64,000 nt of DNA from Oceanobacillus damuensis (GCF_001618145.1 NZ_LQNF01000010.1:97457-161456); one strand, 5' to 3'; positions 7,342-17,397 are shown, counted from the stretch's first letter. Notes: generated by a model from the sequence alone, not told the origin. Numbers and translations: made by a program.

Positions 7342-9870
7342 TTGTGGGAACAATGGAAGAAAAAAATAAAAAATATATTTACTGAAGAAGTGGAAGTAGA
7401 AGTGGAGGAAGTGGTAGAAATAGAGCCACAGAACCACCAAACTACCGGGAACCAAAACTTGAGGGCTAAGATGATGTATCAATATCCTGATCGTAATTCA
7501 TTTAAATTTCCGGTTATACCGGATGAGCCCGAGAGAAAGAGAAAAACTGGAGACATTCCAGCATATCAGAAAAAACAAACGAACCGTACAGAGGGAAAAC
7601 CGAGAAAGAAAGCGATCGACCAAGTGGAAAGAAACGACAGTAGGGAAACAGGTATGGAAAGCAGGAAAATATACAAAAAAAATCCTGATGTGCCATTTCA
7701 GCCTACAGAAGTCCCTTCACCTGTTTATGGATATCAAAAAAAGGAGCAGAACCGTGAAATAGAGAATATTCCTGCGTACAAGCGCAAGGAACTGAAACAA
7801 AGTGAGTTTGGTGCAATCCAACCGATTAAATCTATCGCTGATAATGAGATACATAAAGAGAATGAAGCCGGGATAAATCGTATGGAAGAAAATGCAGGAG
7901 ATAATCAAGCTGCAAACCGAGAAGAAAAAACAGAAGCTGCTAATGATCTTGAACTGCTTTCCAATAAAGAAACGGCAGCTGCGGCAGAAACTGCGAAAAG
8001 TAAAGTAATATCTGAAACCCACGAAAAGCAACCGGGAGAGAGGAAGCAAAGCAGTCGAAAAATTAATCCGATTAATTCCCAGGAAAACAGCAGAGCTTTT
8101 GAAAAAAAGGAAGACGGAACCAAGTCAGAACCATTTAATGTCATTATGACTCCGAGAGATAAAAAGATGCTCTATGACAGACAGCAGGAGCGGAAGCGCA
8201 AGGAAGCTGCTGAGCGGATGGGAAATGGAAAGCATTTTCATCACGAAGCAACAGCTACAACGCAGGATCAAGCTGTCTCGGATGAACGTAAACAGACAGA
8301 AAATCCGGCGTTCGAGCAACAGGCGAGGCATGAAAAATGTATGCGAGAGCAGCACCGGTCGCAGGCAGAGCGAATCAGAAACGAGCACAAGCAATCAGAA
8401 GGTGAAAAATCAAGCCAGCCTGAGCAGTCTTTGCAAGTTGAAGCAGTTCAACCAGTGGCAGAACAGAAGATTCACGTTCCTTTTCATCTACTGAATGACC
8501 CTATTGTGAAAAATAATGAGGATGAGCTGTGGGTAAATGAGCAACAGGAACTGCTGGAGCAAACATTGAAGTATTTCAATGTCCGAGCTAAAGTAGTAAA
8601 AGCAACACAGGGGCCGTCCGTTACAAGATTTGAAGTTCAACCAGAAATGGGGGTAAAGGTCAGCAAGATTAAAAACCTTTCAGATGACCTTAAATTAAAT
8701 ATGTCTGCGAAAGACATACGGATTGAAGCGCCCATTCCCGGGAAAAATACAGTTGGAATCGAAATACCGAATCAAAAAGCTGAAATGGTCGGCCTGCAAG
8801 GAATTTTTGAAACGGATGATTTTAAAGACAGCAAATCTCCTTTAAGTATAGCGTTAGGGCTTACGATCGAGGGTTATCCGAAGATTACCAACATCCAGAA
8901 AATGCCGCATGGTTTGATTGCGGGTGCGACAGGTTCAGGGAAAAGTGTTTGTATCAATACGATCCTGATCAGTCTTATTTACAAGGCGCATCATGAAGAT
9001 GTTAAATTTCTGCTTATTGACCCGAAAATGGTTGAGCTTGCGCCATATAATGGGATACCCCATTTGGTTGCACCGGTTATCACTGATGTTAAAGCTGCAA
9101 CACAAAGTCTGAAATGGGCAGTAAATGAAATGGAAGATCGCTATGAAAAATTTGTCCAGGAAGGCGTTCGCGATATTGAGCGCTTTAATCAGAAGGTAAT
9201 CAAACAGGGTAGGGGCAACCAAAAAATGCCGTTCATCGTGATTGTCATCGATGAGCTTGCTGATTTAATGATGATGTCACCTCAAGATGTAGAGGATTCC
9301 ATCAGCAGGATCGCCCAAAAAGCAAGAGCCTGCGGTATCCATCTGCTCCTGGCTACACAGCGTCCATCAGTTGATGTTATTACAGGGCTCATTAAAGCAA
9401 ATATTCCAACAAGAATTGCATTTAGTGTATCGTCTCAAATTGATTCCAGAACGATTGTTGATGCAAGTGGTGCGGAAAAGCTGCTTGGAAGAGGGGACAT
9501 GCTGTTTGTTGAGAATGGTGCAGGGAAGAGCGTCCGACTACAAGGTCCATTTGTTTCTGATGATGAAATCGAACGGGTCACCAATTATGCCCGCAGTATT
9601 GCTGAACCTGATTATTTGTTTGAACAGGAGCAGTTACTGGAACAACTCAGCGTCGATGAAGATGAGGACGAATTAATGGAAGATGCAATCCAATTCATTT
9701 TAAGCCAAAACAGTGCAAGCACATCTTTGCTGCAGCGTCACTTCAAAATTGGCTATAACAGGGCAGCCCGTCTGATCGATTCTCTCGAAAGCAGGGGAAT
9801 TATATCCGGTCAAAACGGAAGTAAGCCAAGAGATGTGCTGATTACTTCGCCCAAACCTGATGAAATGTAA
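7342..9870 (+). CDS. sftA: DNA translocase SftA (FtsK/SpoIIIE family)
   Basis: An 842-residue soluble FtsK-type translocase. B. subtilis SftA is recruited to the septum and moves chromosomal DNA clear of closing division sites. The first ~380 residues form a charged, low-complexity linker rich in Glu, Lys and Gln with no transmembrane segments, as expected for SftA as opposed to SpoIIIE. The motor domain has Walker A GATGSGKS starting at residue 528 and a Walker B strand ending IDELADLMM. The C-terminal winged-helix gamma domain (about 770-835, QRHFKIGYNRAARLID) is the part that reads KOPS/SRS-like DNA signals. The start is a TTG at 7342 with a weak ribosome-binding site, so the exact N terminus is uncertain. 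Confidence 0.92.
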   Translation: MWEQWKKKIKNIFTEEVEVEVEEVVEIEPQNHQTTGNQNLRAKMMYQYPDRNSFKFPVIPDEPERKRKTGDIPAYQKKQTNRTEGKPRKKAIDQVERNDSRETGMESRKIYKKNPDVPFQPTEVPSPVYGYQKKEQNREIENIPAYKRKELKQSEFGAIQPIKSIADNEIHKENEAGINRMEENAGDNQAANREEKTEAANDLELLSNKETAAAAETAKSKVISETHEKQPGERKQSSRKINPINSQENSRAFEKKEDGTKSEPFNVIMTPRDKKMLYDRQQERKRKEAAERMGNGKHFHHEATATTQDQAVSDERKQTENPAFEQQARHEKCMREQHRSQAERIRNEHKQSEGEKSSQPEQSLQVEAVQPVAEQKIHVPFHLLNDPIVKNNEDELWVNEQQELLEQTLKYFNVRAKVVKATQGPSVTRFEVQPEMGVKVSKIKNLSDDLKLNMSAKDIRIEAPIPGKNTVGIEIPNQKAEMVGLQGIFETDDFKDSKSPLSIALGLTIEGYPKITNIQKMPHGLIAGATGSGKSVCINTILISLIYKAHHEDVKFLLIDPKMVELAPYNGIPHLVAPVITDVKAATQSLKWAVNEMEDRYEKFVQEGVRDIERFNQKVIKQGRGNQKMPFIVIVIDELADLMMMSPQDVEDSISRIAQKARACGIHLLLATQRPSVDVITGLIKANIPTRIAFSVSSQIDSRTIVDASGAEKLLGRGDMLFVENGAGKSVRLQGPFVSDDEIERVTNYARSIAEPDYLFEQEQLLEQLSVDEDEDELMEDAIQFILSQNSASTSLLQRHFKIGYNRAARLIDSLESRGIISGQNGSKPRDVLITSPKPDEM

Positions 9871-9941
9871 ATATTTGTCCGAATTTGAAAAATTCTTTAT
9901 GATAAAGAGACTATGGATAATCGATAAGGAGAAAATATGAA

Positions 9942-11057
9942 ATGAAAGAAATCAGTCGGAAACTCAATGGGGAAATAAAACGTCTTACAAATAAAACTTT
10001 CAAATTTGATGAGCGAATCAAAGATGGATGGTTTTCAGCTGTTTACTTTTTAAAAACGAAAGAGATTGCTGAAAAAAAACTGCCGCATAATTATGTCACC
10101 ATGCAGTTTTTCCAAAAAGAAAATGCAGTATTATGTGGTACAGATGAAGTTATCGCGTTACTCCACACATTTGCAGATCATCCGGAAACACTGGAAATTA
10201 ATTCCTTGAAAGATGGAGATAAAATCAGTCCTTATGAAACGGTAATGACCATCTCCGGCTCCTACCAGCAATTTGGCTACCTGGAAGGAATTATCGATGG
10301 AATTCTTGCGAGAAGAACATCTGTAGCTACAAATGTATACAATGTGGTAAAAGCTGCACGAACCTCCGGGGAGCAGAAGCCGGTTATTTTTATGGGAGAT
10401 CGTGATGACCATTATACTACCCAGTCTGGAGACGGCTACGCTGCGTTTATTGGCGGCTCCACCGCACAGGCAACACACGCGATGAATGAGTGGTGGGGGA
10501 AAGAAGGAATGGGTACGATGCCACACGCGTTAATTCAAATGTTTCGTGGAGATACAGTTGCAGCTGCAAAAGCATATCATGAAATGTATCCCGAAGACGA
10601 ATTAGCAGCATTGGTCGATTATAATAATGATGTTATTACCGATTCATTAAAAGTAGCAAGAGAGTTTGGTGATAAACTGAAATCCGTACGTCTCGATACT
10701 TCGCGGACACTTGTGGATAAGTATTTTCTTAGAAACCACCATTTGATGGGGTCCTTTGACCCGCGTGGAGTAAATCCTGAGTTGCTTTTTGCATTAAGGA
10801 GAGCGCTTGATGAGGAAGGGTTTAAGCATGTGAAAATCATGGTTACAGGCGGGTTTACCGAGGACCGGATTACTGAGTTCGAAAAAGCAGGTGTACCTGT
10901 GGACATGTATGGAGTCGGAAGAAGCTTATTGCGGCTTAATGTAGGCTTTACCGGGGATCTGGTACTCCTGAATGGCAGTCCAGAGGCGAAAGAAGGACGC
11001 CGCTACAGACCAAACCCCCGGCTCGAAAAGGTGGAGTATCACAATCCAAATAAATAA
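9942..11057 (+). CDS. Nicotinate phosphoribosyltransferase-like protein
   Basis: A 371-residue protein of the nicotinate/quinolinate phosphoribosyltransferase fold, closer to the short archaeal-type NAPRTase form than to PncB. These enzymes convert nicotinate plus PRPP to nicotinate mononucleotide for NAD salvage. Visible features are an N-terminal alpha/beta segment with KIAEKK-like basic residues, a central ARTSVATNVYN segment, and the C-terminal barrel segments VRLDTSRTL, IMVTGGFTED and MYGVGRSLL that surround the phosphate-binding site. ATG 9942 follows AAGGAG at about ten bases. Family membership is firm; substrate choice is inferred. Confidence 0.85.
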   Translation: MKEISRKLNGEIKRLTNKTFKFDERIKDGWFSAVYFLKTKEIAEKKLPHNYVTMQFFQKENAVLCGTDEVIALLHTFADHPETLEINSLKDGDKISPYETVMTISGSYQQFGYLEGIIDGILARRTSVATNVYNVVKAARTSGEQKPVIFMGDRDDHYTTQSGDGYAAFIGGSTAQATHAMNEWWGKEGMGTMPHALIQMFRGDTVAAAKAYHEMYPEDELAALVDYNNDVITDSLKVAREFGDKLKSVRLDTSRTLVDKYFLRNHHLMGSFDPRGVNPELLFALRRALDEEGFKHVKIMVTGGFTEDRITEFEKAGVPVDMYGVGRSLLRLNVGFTGDLVLLNGSPEAKEGRRYRPNPRLEKVEYHNPNK

Positions 11058-11146
11058 GTTGGGTAAAATAAAAATTTTACAAGCCAATTCACAATTTGCT
11101 GACATTACAGCAGGAGGATAAAAGTGTTTTAAACTGAGTTAAACTT

Positions 11147-11155
11147 TGCTATAAT
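11147..11155 (+). promoter_or_regulatory. Extended -10 promoter of murC
   Basis: TG-C-TATAAT (11147-11155) is a perfect extended -10 element about 70 bases before murC. The -35 region (TTTTAA at 17 bases) is weak. Confidence 0.6.
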
Positions 11156-11225
11156 GAAGCGGTGTGAAAATCCTTTCATACAATTTTAGGGATTATGTTT
11201 GTATGAACATGTTGGAGGTTCGTTT

Positions 11226-12536
11226 ATGACAACTTACCATTTTATTGGTATTAAAGGAACAGGAATGAGTGCTTTAGCACAAATTCTTCACGACTCTGGT
11301 GAAAAAGTACAAGGCTCTGATGTAGACAAGAAGTTCTTTACACAGGAAGCGCTTGAAGAAAAGAATATACCGATATTCCCTTTTTCTGAGAGTAATATTA
11401 AACAGGAATATACCGTTATCGCAGGTAATGCTTTTTCAGAAGATCATATAGAAATTCAGGAAGCAAAAAAACAAGGCTGTACGTTTTATCGGTATCATGA
11501 ATTTTTGGGTGAATGGTTAAAACAATTTACGAGCATCGCTGTCACTGGTGCACATGGTAAGACTTCGACGACAGGCCTGCTTGCACATGTACTGGATGAG
11601 TCGTTTCCGATTTCATATCTTATAGGAGACGGAACTGGGAATGGGCATGTTGACAGCAAATATTTTGTGTTTGAAGCATGTGAATACAGACGTCACTTTT
11701 TGAGCTATGAGCCGGATTATGCGATTATCACAAATATCGACTTCGATCATCCTGATTATTTCACTAGCCTTGAAGATGTCGTTGATGCATTCCAATCAAT
11801 GGCCGACAAGGTGAAAAAATGCATTGTTGCTTGTGGTGATGATGAGGAGCTGCAGAAGATTCATACGAAGGTTCCTGTAATTTATTACGGTTTTTCTGCA
11901 ACAAATGATTTTCAGGCTCAGAATGTGAAGGAAACGGAGCGGGGAACAGAATTTGATGTGTTTGTAAGAAACACTTACTACGATACATTCACAATTCCAA
12001 TGTTTGGAAACCACAATATTTTAAATGCTCTGGCAGTAATCGCTATTTGTCACTATGAAGGAATACAGGCCGAGGATATTAAAAAACTCTATTCATTCAA
12101 AGGGGTTAAACGCCGTTTCAGTGAAAAGAAAGTTGGAGAACAGGTAATCATTGATGATTATGCACATCATCCAAGAGAGATTACCGCTACCATTGATTCT
12201 GCAAGAAAAAAATATCCGGGTAAACAGGTTGTAGCTATCTTTCAGCCACATACTTTTACTCGAACCAAAATGTTTTTACAAGAGTTCGCTGAAAGTCTGA
12301 GTGAGGCCGATGCGGTTTATTTATGTGATATTTTTGGTTCTGCGAGGGAAGAATCAGGACAGTTATCCATAAATGACCTTCAGGATCTCATCCCGGATAG
12401 TTTCTTGCTTGAACTGGAGCATGCCGAAGTATTGCAGGTCTATAAAAATAGTGTATTGATTTTCATGGGTGCCGGAGATATTCAGAAATTCCAGAAAGCA
12501 TATGAAGACACACTCAAAAGTCCAACAAATAAGTAA
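11226..12536 (+). CDS. murC: UDP-N-acetylmuramate--L-alanine ligase MurC
   Basis: A 436-residue cytoplasmic Mur ligase that adds L-alanine to UDP-MurNAc, the first amino acid step of peptidoglycan precursor synthesis. The N-terminal UDP-binding domain has [14 protein letters not shown], and the central domain has the P-loop [10 protein letters not shown] (from residue 108). The nucleotide and substrate regions [19 protein letters not shown] and [12 protein letters not shown] are all present. Start ATG 11226 follows TGGAGG; the longer frame from 11199 lacks support. Position downstream of sftA is as in B. subtilis. Confidence 0.97.
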   Translation: MTTYHFIGIKGTGMSALAQILHDSGEKVQGSDVDKKFFTQEALEEKNIPIFPFSESNIKQEYTVIAGNAFSEDHIEIQEAKKQGCTFYRYHEFLGEWLKQFTSIAVTGAHGKTSTTGLLAHVLDESFPISYLIGDGTGNGHVDSKYFVFEACEYRRHFLSYEPDYAIITNIDFDHPDYFTSLEDVVDAFQSMADKVKKCIVACGDDEELQKIHTKVPVIYYGFSATNDFQAQNVKETERGTEFDVFVRNTYYDTFTIPMFGNHNILNALAVIAICHYEGIQAEDIKKLYSFKGVKRRFSEKKVGEQVIIDDYAHHPREITATIDSARKKYPGKQVVAIFQPHTFTRTKMFLQEFAESLSEADAVYLCDIFGSAREESGQLSINDLQDLIPDSFLLELEHAEVLQVYKNSVLIFMGAGDIQKFQKAYEDTLKSPTNK

Positions 12537-12549
12537 ATAAGTAAAAAGT

Positions 12550-12582
12550 AAAAGGATCATCAATATATGATGATTCTTTTTA
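12550..12582 (+). terminator. Terminator after murC
   Basis: AAGGATCATCA pairs with TGATGATTCTT (one wobble pair) around an ATATA loop, followed by a T run. Confidence 0.8.
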
Positions 12583-12744
12583 TATGACTTTTTTTGCGAA
12601 TATTAAATCTTCCTGATAACTATATTTCTCTAAGGAATTTTATAAAAAGGAAGGTTTTCATTGCATATGTGTCGAAATTGTTAAGGGAAAGGGATATACT
12701 ATAAGTACCGATTACCCTGATTAGATATTTCCCACGGTACATAC

Positions 12745-12769
12745 GTTTATTGGGAAATTTTTGGGGTAT
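12745..12769 (+). promoter_or_regulatory. Sigma-B promoter of ytxGH
   Basis: GTTTAT (12745-12750), a 13-base spacer and GGGTAT (12764-12769), 80 bases before ytxG. This is a near-perfect general-stress (sigma-B) promoter. B. subtilis ytxGHJ is a known sigma-B and sigma-H target. It accounts for most of the 313-base gap between murC and ytxG. Confidence 0.75.
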
Positions 12770-12849
12770 AGTGAAAGAAGGTATGAATTATTTGTGCCAG
12801 ACCAACTTAACCTAACATAGTGCTATACACAAAAGGAGCTGATTTAGTA

Positions 12850-13257
12850 ATGGAAGTCATGTTGTATATTGCAGCACTCATCGCCGTTATTGCATTCGTC
12901 GTGCTGGTAGTATATGTGATTATCACATTGAAAGCAACAAAACAAACATTAAATGACGTGTCAGGTACACTGCAAGGTCTTGAAAAACAGATGCAGGGAG
13001 TAACATCGGAAACGACACAACTATTGAATAAAACGAATCGATTGGCCGATGATATTAACCATAAATCGACAAAGCTGGACGGACTTTTTGAAGGCGCCAG
13101 AGGAATTGGTGCTACGATCAATGAGTTTAATCAAACACTAAGGCAGCTATCAGGTATCATTTCCAGGAATTCCAAAGAAGATCAGGAAAAAGCTGCCCAG
13201 GCTGTTAAATGGGGAGCATCCATTTTTGAATACTGGAATAAAAGAAAAAGCAAATAA
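12850..13257 (+). CDS. ytxG: YtxG, DUF948 general stress protein
   Basis: A 135-residue DUF948 protein with an N-terminal transmembrane helix (about residues 4-26, YIAALIAVIAFVVLVVYVI) and a long heptad-rich cytoplasmic or periplasmic coiled-coil (ATKQTLNDVSGTLQGLEKQM). The start ATG 12850 follows AAAAGGAGCTG. The gene heads a ytxG-ytxH operon with a 17-base gap, behind a sigma-B promoter at 12745-12769. The molecular role of YtxG is not established. The third B. subtilis operon member, ytxJ, is missing here; an FtsA-like gene on the other strand follows instead. Confidence 0.88.
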   Translation: MEVMLYIAALIAVIAFVVLVVYVIITLKATKQTLNDVSGTLQGLEKQMQGVTSETTQLLNKTNRLADDINHKSTKLDGLFEGARGIGATINEFNQTLRQLSGIISRNSKEDQEKAAQAVKWGASIFEYWNKRKSK

Positions 13258-13274
13258 AAATAGGAGGAATTCTC

Positions 13275-13820
13275 ATGTCTGAAAATAACATTAATACAAA
13301 AGACTTTATTATCGGAACATTGCTTGGGTCCATCATTGGTGCATCTGCCGCATTATTGCTGGCCCCAAAATCGGGTCGGGAATTAAGAGACAATCTTAAT
13401 CAGGGTGCATCACAAATGAAATATCGTGCTGGAGAATGGAAAGACGTTGCACAGGAAAAGGGAACTGGTTGGAGGGATAAAGCCTATACAACTGGTACTG
13501 AGTTAAGAAAGAAAGCAATGGATACCACTTCACAGATTTCCAAAACAGTCACTCAAAAATCTCAGGATTTAAAAGGTAACGTTATTGATAAAGCACAGGA
13601 TTTCAGAAATAATGCTACACAAAAATCTGGAGAATTAAAAGATGACGCAGCACAGAAGGCTGAAGAAATAAAACAGGAAGCGGAACAAGCCTCCCAGGAA
13701 GTAAAACGGGATGTGGAAAGTCAAACACAGGAAATAAAAGAAACGGCAGACAATAAGGTAAAACTAACCAATTCTGATGACTTAAAAGCAAACACAAATA
13801 CAAGCAATACGAAAAAATAA
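13275..13820 (+). CDS. ytxH: YtxH family general stress protein
   Basis: A 181-residue YtxH-type protein. It starts with a hydrophobic, glycine-rich segment (FIIGTLLGSIIGASAALLLAPKSGRE, split by the PKSGRE hallmark) and continues as a long, repetitive amphipathic helix. The imperfect 11-mer-like repeats (KAQDFRNNATQ, KSGELKDDAAQ, KAEEIKQEAEQ) resemble LEA/apolipoprotein-like stress proteins. The ATG follows TAGGAGG. It is co-transcribed with ytxG and ends at a strong hairpin. The protein is likely membrane-associated, with an inferred role in stress tolerance. Confidence 0.9.
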   Translation: MSENNINTKDFIIGTLLGSIIGASAALLLAPKSGRELRDNLNQGASQMKYRAGEWKDVAQEKGTGWRDKAYTTGTELRKKAMDTTSQISKTVTQKSQDLKGNVIDKAQDFRNNATQKSGELKDDAAQKAEEIKQEAEQASQEVKRDVESQTQEIKETADNKVKLTNSDDLKANTNTSNTKK

Positions 13821-13828
13821 TTGATATG

Positions 13829-13857
13829 AGGCCACTGCACATAAAAGGCAGTGGCCT
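13829..13857. terminator. Terminator between ytxH and the FtsA-like gene
   Basis: A 10-bp perfect stem (AGGCCACTGC at 13829-13838, complement at 13848-13857) between convergent genes. The flanking tracts are short. Confidence 0.75.
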
Positions 13858-13889
13858 TATACTATGTATGGACTTCATTTGAATGAAAG

Positions 13890-16031
13890 TTATTCCCTCG
13901 TATTCCATCTGATTTCCAACCGGTCTCCAGCTTGAATATCCGCATCAAACGAAGTTAAGACCTCATTCTTTAATAATTTAAACTTGCCATTCACTGCAGA
14001 CAGATCAATTTCAATATAGCGGAATATATCCTGGAAAATAAAAGGGACGGGTTTCTTCTCCGTAACAAGCAGCAAGTCATTCAATTTCAATTTGGTATCC
14101 AGCTCTAATTCTTCATTATCTCTCTTGACAAAAACGAGCTGTTGCTTTAATTCCACTGGCTTCCCATTAAAGGTAACCGTAATGGAAATGTCTGCTTTTA
14201 TATCGAGCTGGTCCAGTAAATCCGATACGGAAGGCTCCATCGCGGAAATGACATCGACCCTGTCATTGTGCTTTAGGACTGTGTCCATTGACACTTTTTC
14301 ACTATTTAGAAAAACTTGTGTTTCTCCCTTGTCGATAGCGTGCTCTCGCTTGTTTACAACAACTGTGAAAGCCTTCGCTTTACTTAAGTTGACTGTGTTT
14401 CTTGCAGAAAGGAACTCCTTAACTGTCTGGCTCTGCTTCCATTCAATCGTATCATTGTCCTGGATAACATAATCCTTTGACTTCAGTTGCCCGTTCACAT
14501 AAAAGGAAGATTGCAGCTGATAAGGCTTATTTTGATGGAAAACAGTCATGGAAGGGGCATCCCCAACCATCTCTTCCAAGGTGACCTCTGCCGGTTCTCC
14601 ATCTTTGCCACGGATGACCTCTATATCGTCTCCATTTTTGATTGGTTCTTCCACTTGTGTCAGTTCATTGTTTAAATAAATAACTGGTGCACTACCAAAG
14701 GTTCCCGGCAGTGTTATCTGCTTCCCATTCACAGTAATCAACATGGCCATCCCCGGTTTTCCATACAGCTTATTCAAATCGATGCCAGCTTGAATAAGGC
14801 CATCGAGAACAGTTAACTGTTTCATTTCAAACATTCGAATCACATTTCCGTTTATCTTGACAGTAATATAATGTACGGGATTCTGACTCGCTGCAATCGC
14901 AATTCCAATTGGTGTCACAAAATCCGGCCCATCTGGAACATGTTCATTTTTTACAAGATTTTGTATGGCATTACTTCCTCTGACCGCAACACGATTATGG
15001 GGGAGTTCAAGCTTATTGGCAAGCACCTTCGTTAAGCCTGGTGTCAGACTTCCGCCACCAACAAGCATGACTGCCCGTGGTGACCTTGCATTTAGTTGCA
15101 TGACTTCATCCGCAATAGTTGATGCAAGTTTATCGACATGATCTGTCATATCCTGTACGAGGTCATCATATGTAATTACCGTATCGAAACCGAGTATATC
15201 CGATACCGTGTCCTGCCCTTCATTTACGATTTTTCGCTTCGTTTCTTCCGCTTTTGGAAAATCAAGCAGATAATGGTCGCTGATTGCTTCCGTAATCTCA
15301 TCACCTGCCACAGGCACCATACCATATGCTACAACTGTTCCTCTATCTGTAATTGCAATATCACTCGTACCTGCCCCAACATCAACGAGAGCCACATTCA
15401 GGCGCCTCATGGATTCAGGTATTAAAACATGTATTGCTGCAATCGGCTCCAATGTCAGTGCCTCCATTTCAAGACCTGCTCTGGATAGTGCAGCAAGCAA
15501 AGATTCCACCACAACCTTAGGAAGAAATGTAGCGATAATATCAACGGAAGCTTCTTCACCTCTTTGCTCAATAAGTGATCCTATTTGCTCTTTATCGAGC
15601 TTATAATGCAGCACAGAATATCCGACACAGTAATAGTTGGTATAATCTTCGTTGTTTTCCTGTTCGGCAAGTGTGTTTTGTGCTGCCTGAACCGCCGAAA
15701 GCTCCAGATGCTTTACGTTCTCCTTGTTTGTGATAGGTCGCTGGTATAAAGGAATAGAAGCAGTTGCTTCCACCGTTTTCAACGCTCTTCCCGCTGCAGC
15801 CACACATGCCTTGGTCAGGGGAGTTCCTGACTTTTCTTCCAGTTGTTCTTTAACTGCCCGAATAACGTCTGCAACGGCAACTACGTTATGTATTTGACCA
15901 TCCCTCATGGAACGTTCCGTATGTTCTTTAATATAGTAATCTACTACAGAAAATTTATCGCTCTGTTTTTCAAGTAAAAGTCCGGTTACAGATCTTGTGC
16001 CAATATCGAGTGCAAATACATGGTTTCTCAT
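13890..16031 (-). CDS. FtsA/PilM-like actin-fold ATPase with C-terminal beta-grasp repeats
   Basis: A 713-residue protein with an N-terminal FtsA-like actin-fold domain (about residues 1-375). Phosphate-1 is FALDIGTRSVTG, phosphate-2 is VDVGAGTSDIAI and the adenosine motif is VMLVGGGSLTPG. The C-terminal half (about 385-713) has no transmembrane segment. It is built from repeated beta-rich modules with strands such as ITVNGKQITLPG, VTFNGKPVELK and FYVNGQLKSKD, each closing with a turn like NGDDIEVI, DNDTIEW, HNDRVDVI or AGDRLEIRW. These look like ThiS/ubiquitin-type beta-grasp units. Similar ~700-residue proteins are annotated as cell division protein FtsA in many Bacilli, in addition to true FtsA. 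Its function is unknown to me. It replaces ytxJ between ytxH and aroA. Confidence 0.82.
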   Translation of the reverse strand: MRNHVFALDIGTRSVTGLLLEKQSDKFSVVDYYIKEHTERSMRDGQIHNVVAVADVIRAVKEQLEEKSGTPLTKACVAAAGRALKTVEATASIPLYQRPITNKENVKHLELSAVQAAQNTLAEQENNEDYTNYYCVGYSVLHYKLDKEQIGSLIEQRGEEASVDIIATFLPKVVVESLLAALSRAGLEMEALTLEPIAAIHVLIPESMRRLNVALVDVGAGTSDIAITDRGTVVAYGMVPVAGDEITEAISDHYLLDFPKAEETKRKIVNEGQDTVSDILGFDTVITYDDLVQDMTDHVDKLASTIADEVMQLNARSPRAVMLVGGGSLTPGLTKVLANKLELPHNRVAVRGSNAIQNLVKNEHVPDGPDFVTPIGIAIAASQNPVHYITVKINGNVIRMFEMKQLTVLDGLIQAGIDLNKLYGKPGMAMLITVNGKQITLPGTFGSAPVIYLNNELTQVEEPIKNGDDIEVIRGKDGEPAEVTLEEMVGDAPSMTVFHQNKPYQLQSSFYVNGQLKSKDYVIQDNDTIEWKQSQTVKEFLSARNTVNLSKAKAFTVVVNKREHAIDKGETQVFLNSEKVSMDTVLKHNDRVDVISAMEPSVSDLLDQLDIKADISITVTFNGKPVELKQQLVFVKRDNEELELDTKLKLNDLLLVTEKKPVPFIFQDIFRYIEIDLSAVNGKFKLLKNEVLTSFDADIQAGDRLEIRWNTRE

Positions 16032-16104
16032 TCATCAGCACTCCTTCCTCTGAGCTAGTATTTAAAAAATATAAAATTATTTCTACTATATTATAAACTT
16101 ATTA

Positions 16105-16133
16105 GTGACAAATGGAAGAATTTTAGCTATAAT
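16105..16133 (+). promoter_or_regulatory. Sigma-A promoter of aroA
   Basis: GTGACA (16105-16110), a 17-base spacer and TATAAT (16128-16133), about 50 bases before the aroA start. Confidence 0.7.
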
Positions 16134-16183
16134 TGTCCCTAATTATTAAAAATAGTTAAAATTCGTAGCAGGGGGCATAGTAA

Positions 16184-17257
16184 ATGAGTAATGAAATGGA
16201 ACAGCTAAGAAAGCAAATTGACGATGTGAATTTGGAAATCCTAGAGTTGATTAATCGTCGTGCAGAGCTGAATCAGCAAATCGGTCAGTTGAAAACGAAG
16301 CAGAGTATTAAACGGTTTGACCCGGTACGTGAAAGAGAAATGCTGGATAATATCAAGGAACACAATGACGGACCATTTCAAAATGCGACACTTGAACACA
16401 TCTTCAAGGAAATTTTTAAAGCAAGTCTCGAATTACAGGAAGATGATCACAGTAAAGCATTACTTGTTTCCCGTAAAAAGCAACCAGAGAATACAGTTAT
16501 TGACCTGAAAGGCGCAAAAGTAGGAAACGGAAATACGAGTTATGTATTTGGTCCTTGTGCAGTTGAAAGCTATGAGCAGGTAGCTGCGGTAGCTGAATCT
16601 GTTAAAAGCAAAGGCCTGAAACTGCTTCGCGGCGGAGCATTCAAACCGAGAACATCACCATATGATTTCCAGGGACTTGGTGTGGAAGGTCTACAGATAT
16701 TAAAGCGTGTCGCTGATGAGTATGAATTGGCTGTAATCAGTGAAATTGTAAATCCTGCACATATCGAAGAAGCAATCGAATACATTGATGTGATTCAAAT
16801 TGGTGCAAGAAACATGCAAAACTTTGAATTATTAAAGGCTGCCGGCGACACGAATAAACCAGTATTGTTAAAACGTGGCTTGTCTGCAACGATTGCTGAA
16901 TTCATTAATGCAGCTGAATATATTATGTCACGCGGCAATGGAAACATCATTTTGTGTGAGCGTGGAATCAGAACATATGAAAAAGCAACCCGTAATACGT
17001 TGGATATTTCCGCGGTACCAATCCTGAAACAGGAAACACATCTTCCGGTAATGGTCGATGTGACACACTCCACAGGACGCCGTGATTTGCTTCTTCCTAC
17101 AGCTAAAGCAGCATTGGCAATCGGGGCAGACGGTGTGATGGCAGAGGTTCATCCGGATCCTGCAGTAGCATTGTCCGATTCTGCACAGCAAATGGATATT
17201 CCTACATTCGATAAGTTTTTTGAAGAGATTAAAGCACTTGAAAATCGTTTGAAATAG
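16184..17257 (+). CDS. aroA: Bifunctional chorismate mutase / DAHP synthase AroA
   Basis: A 357-residue fusion enzyme. Residues ~5-85 are an AroQ-type chorismate mutase helix bundle ([19 protein letters not shown]). Residues ~105-350 are a type I-beta DAHP synthase barrel with [45 protein letters not shown] and DVTHSTGRR metal and substrate segments. It condenses PEP and erythrose-4-phosphate at the entry of the shikimate pathway. In Bacillus the mutase domain senses chorismate or prephenate for feedback control. The ATG follows CAGGGGGC. It is monocistronic, with a strong terminator, and stands upstream of ccpA as in B. subtilis. Confidence 0.97.
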   Translation: MSNEMEQLRKQIDDVNLEILELINRRAELNQQIGQLKTKQSIKRFDPVREREMLDNIKEHNDGPFQNATLEHIFKEIFKASLELQEDDHSKALLVSRKKQPENTVIDLKGAKVGNGNTSYVFGPCAVESYEQVAAVAESVKSKGLKLLRGGAFKPRTSPYDFQGLGVEGLQILKRVADEYELAVISEIVNPAHIEEAIEYIDVIQIGARNMQNFELLKAAGDTNKPVLLKRGLSATIAEFINAAEYIMSRGNGNIILCERGIRTYEKATRNTLDISAVPILKQETHLPVMVDVTHSTGRRDLLLPTAKAALAIGADGVMAEVHPDPAVALSDSAQQMDIPTFDKFFEEIKALENRLK

Positions 17258-17264
17258 CAGTGAG

Positions 17265-17300
17265 AGGCTGGTCAACTATTGACCAGCCTTTCCTTTTTAC
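17265..17300 (+). terminator. Terminator after aroA
   Basis: An 11-bp perfect stem (AGGCTGGTCAA at 17265-17275, complement at 17279-17289) with a 3-nt loop, followed by TTCCTTTTT. Confidence 0.9.
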
Positions 17301-17397
17301 ATAATTAATGCGATACTAGTTATGAACATTATTTTAACGATATTGCTGTTTCTTCATTTATTGAAGATGTTGCAGCATTATTTTGTCGTATAAAATT

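Noticed and set aside
14092..14472. Plus-strand 126-codon open frame
   Set aside because: It is the shadow of the FtsA-like gene, with no ribosome-binding site or recognisable product.
13890..16031. The FtsA-like gene as true cell-division FtsA or as the PilM of the pilus system
   Set aside because: It lacks the ftsZ neighbour and C-terminal membrane anchor of FtsA, and a separate PilM is encoded in the pil locus.
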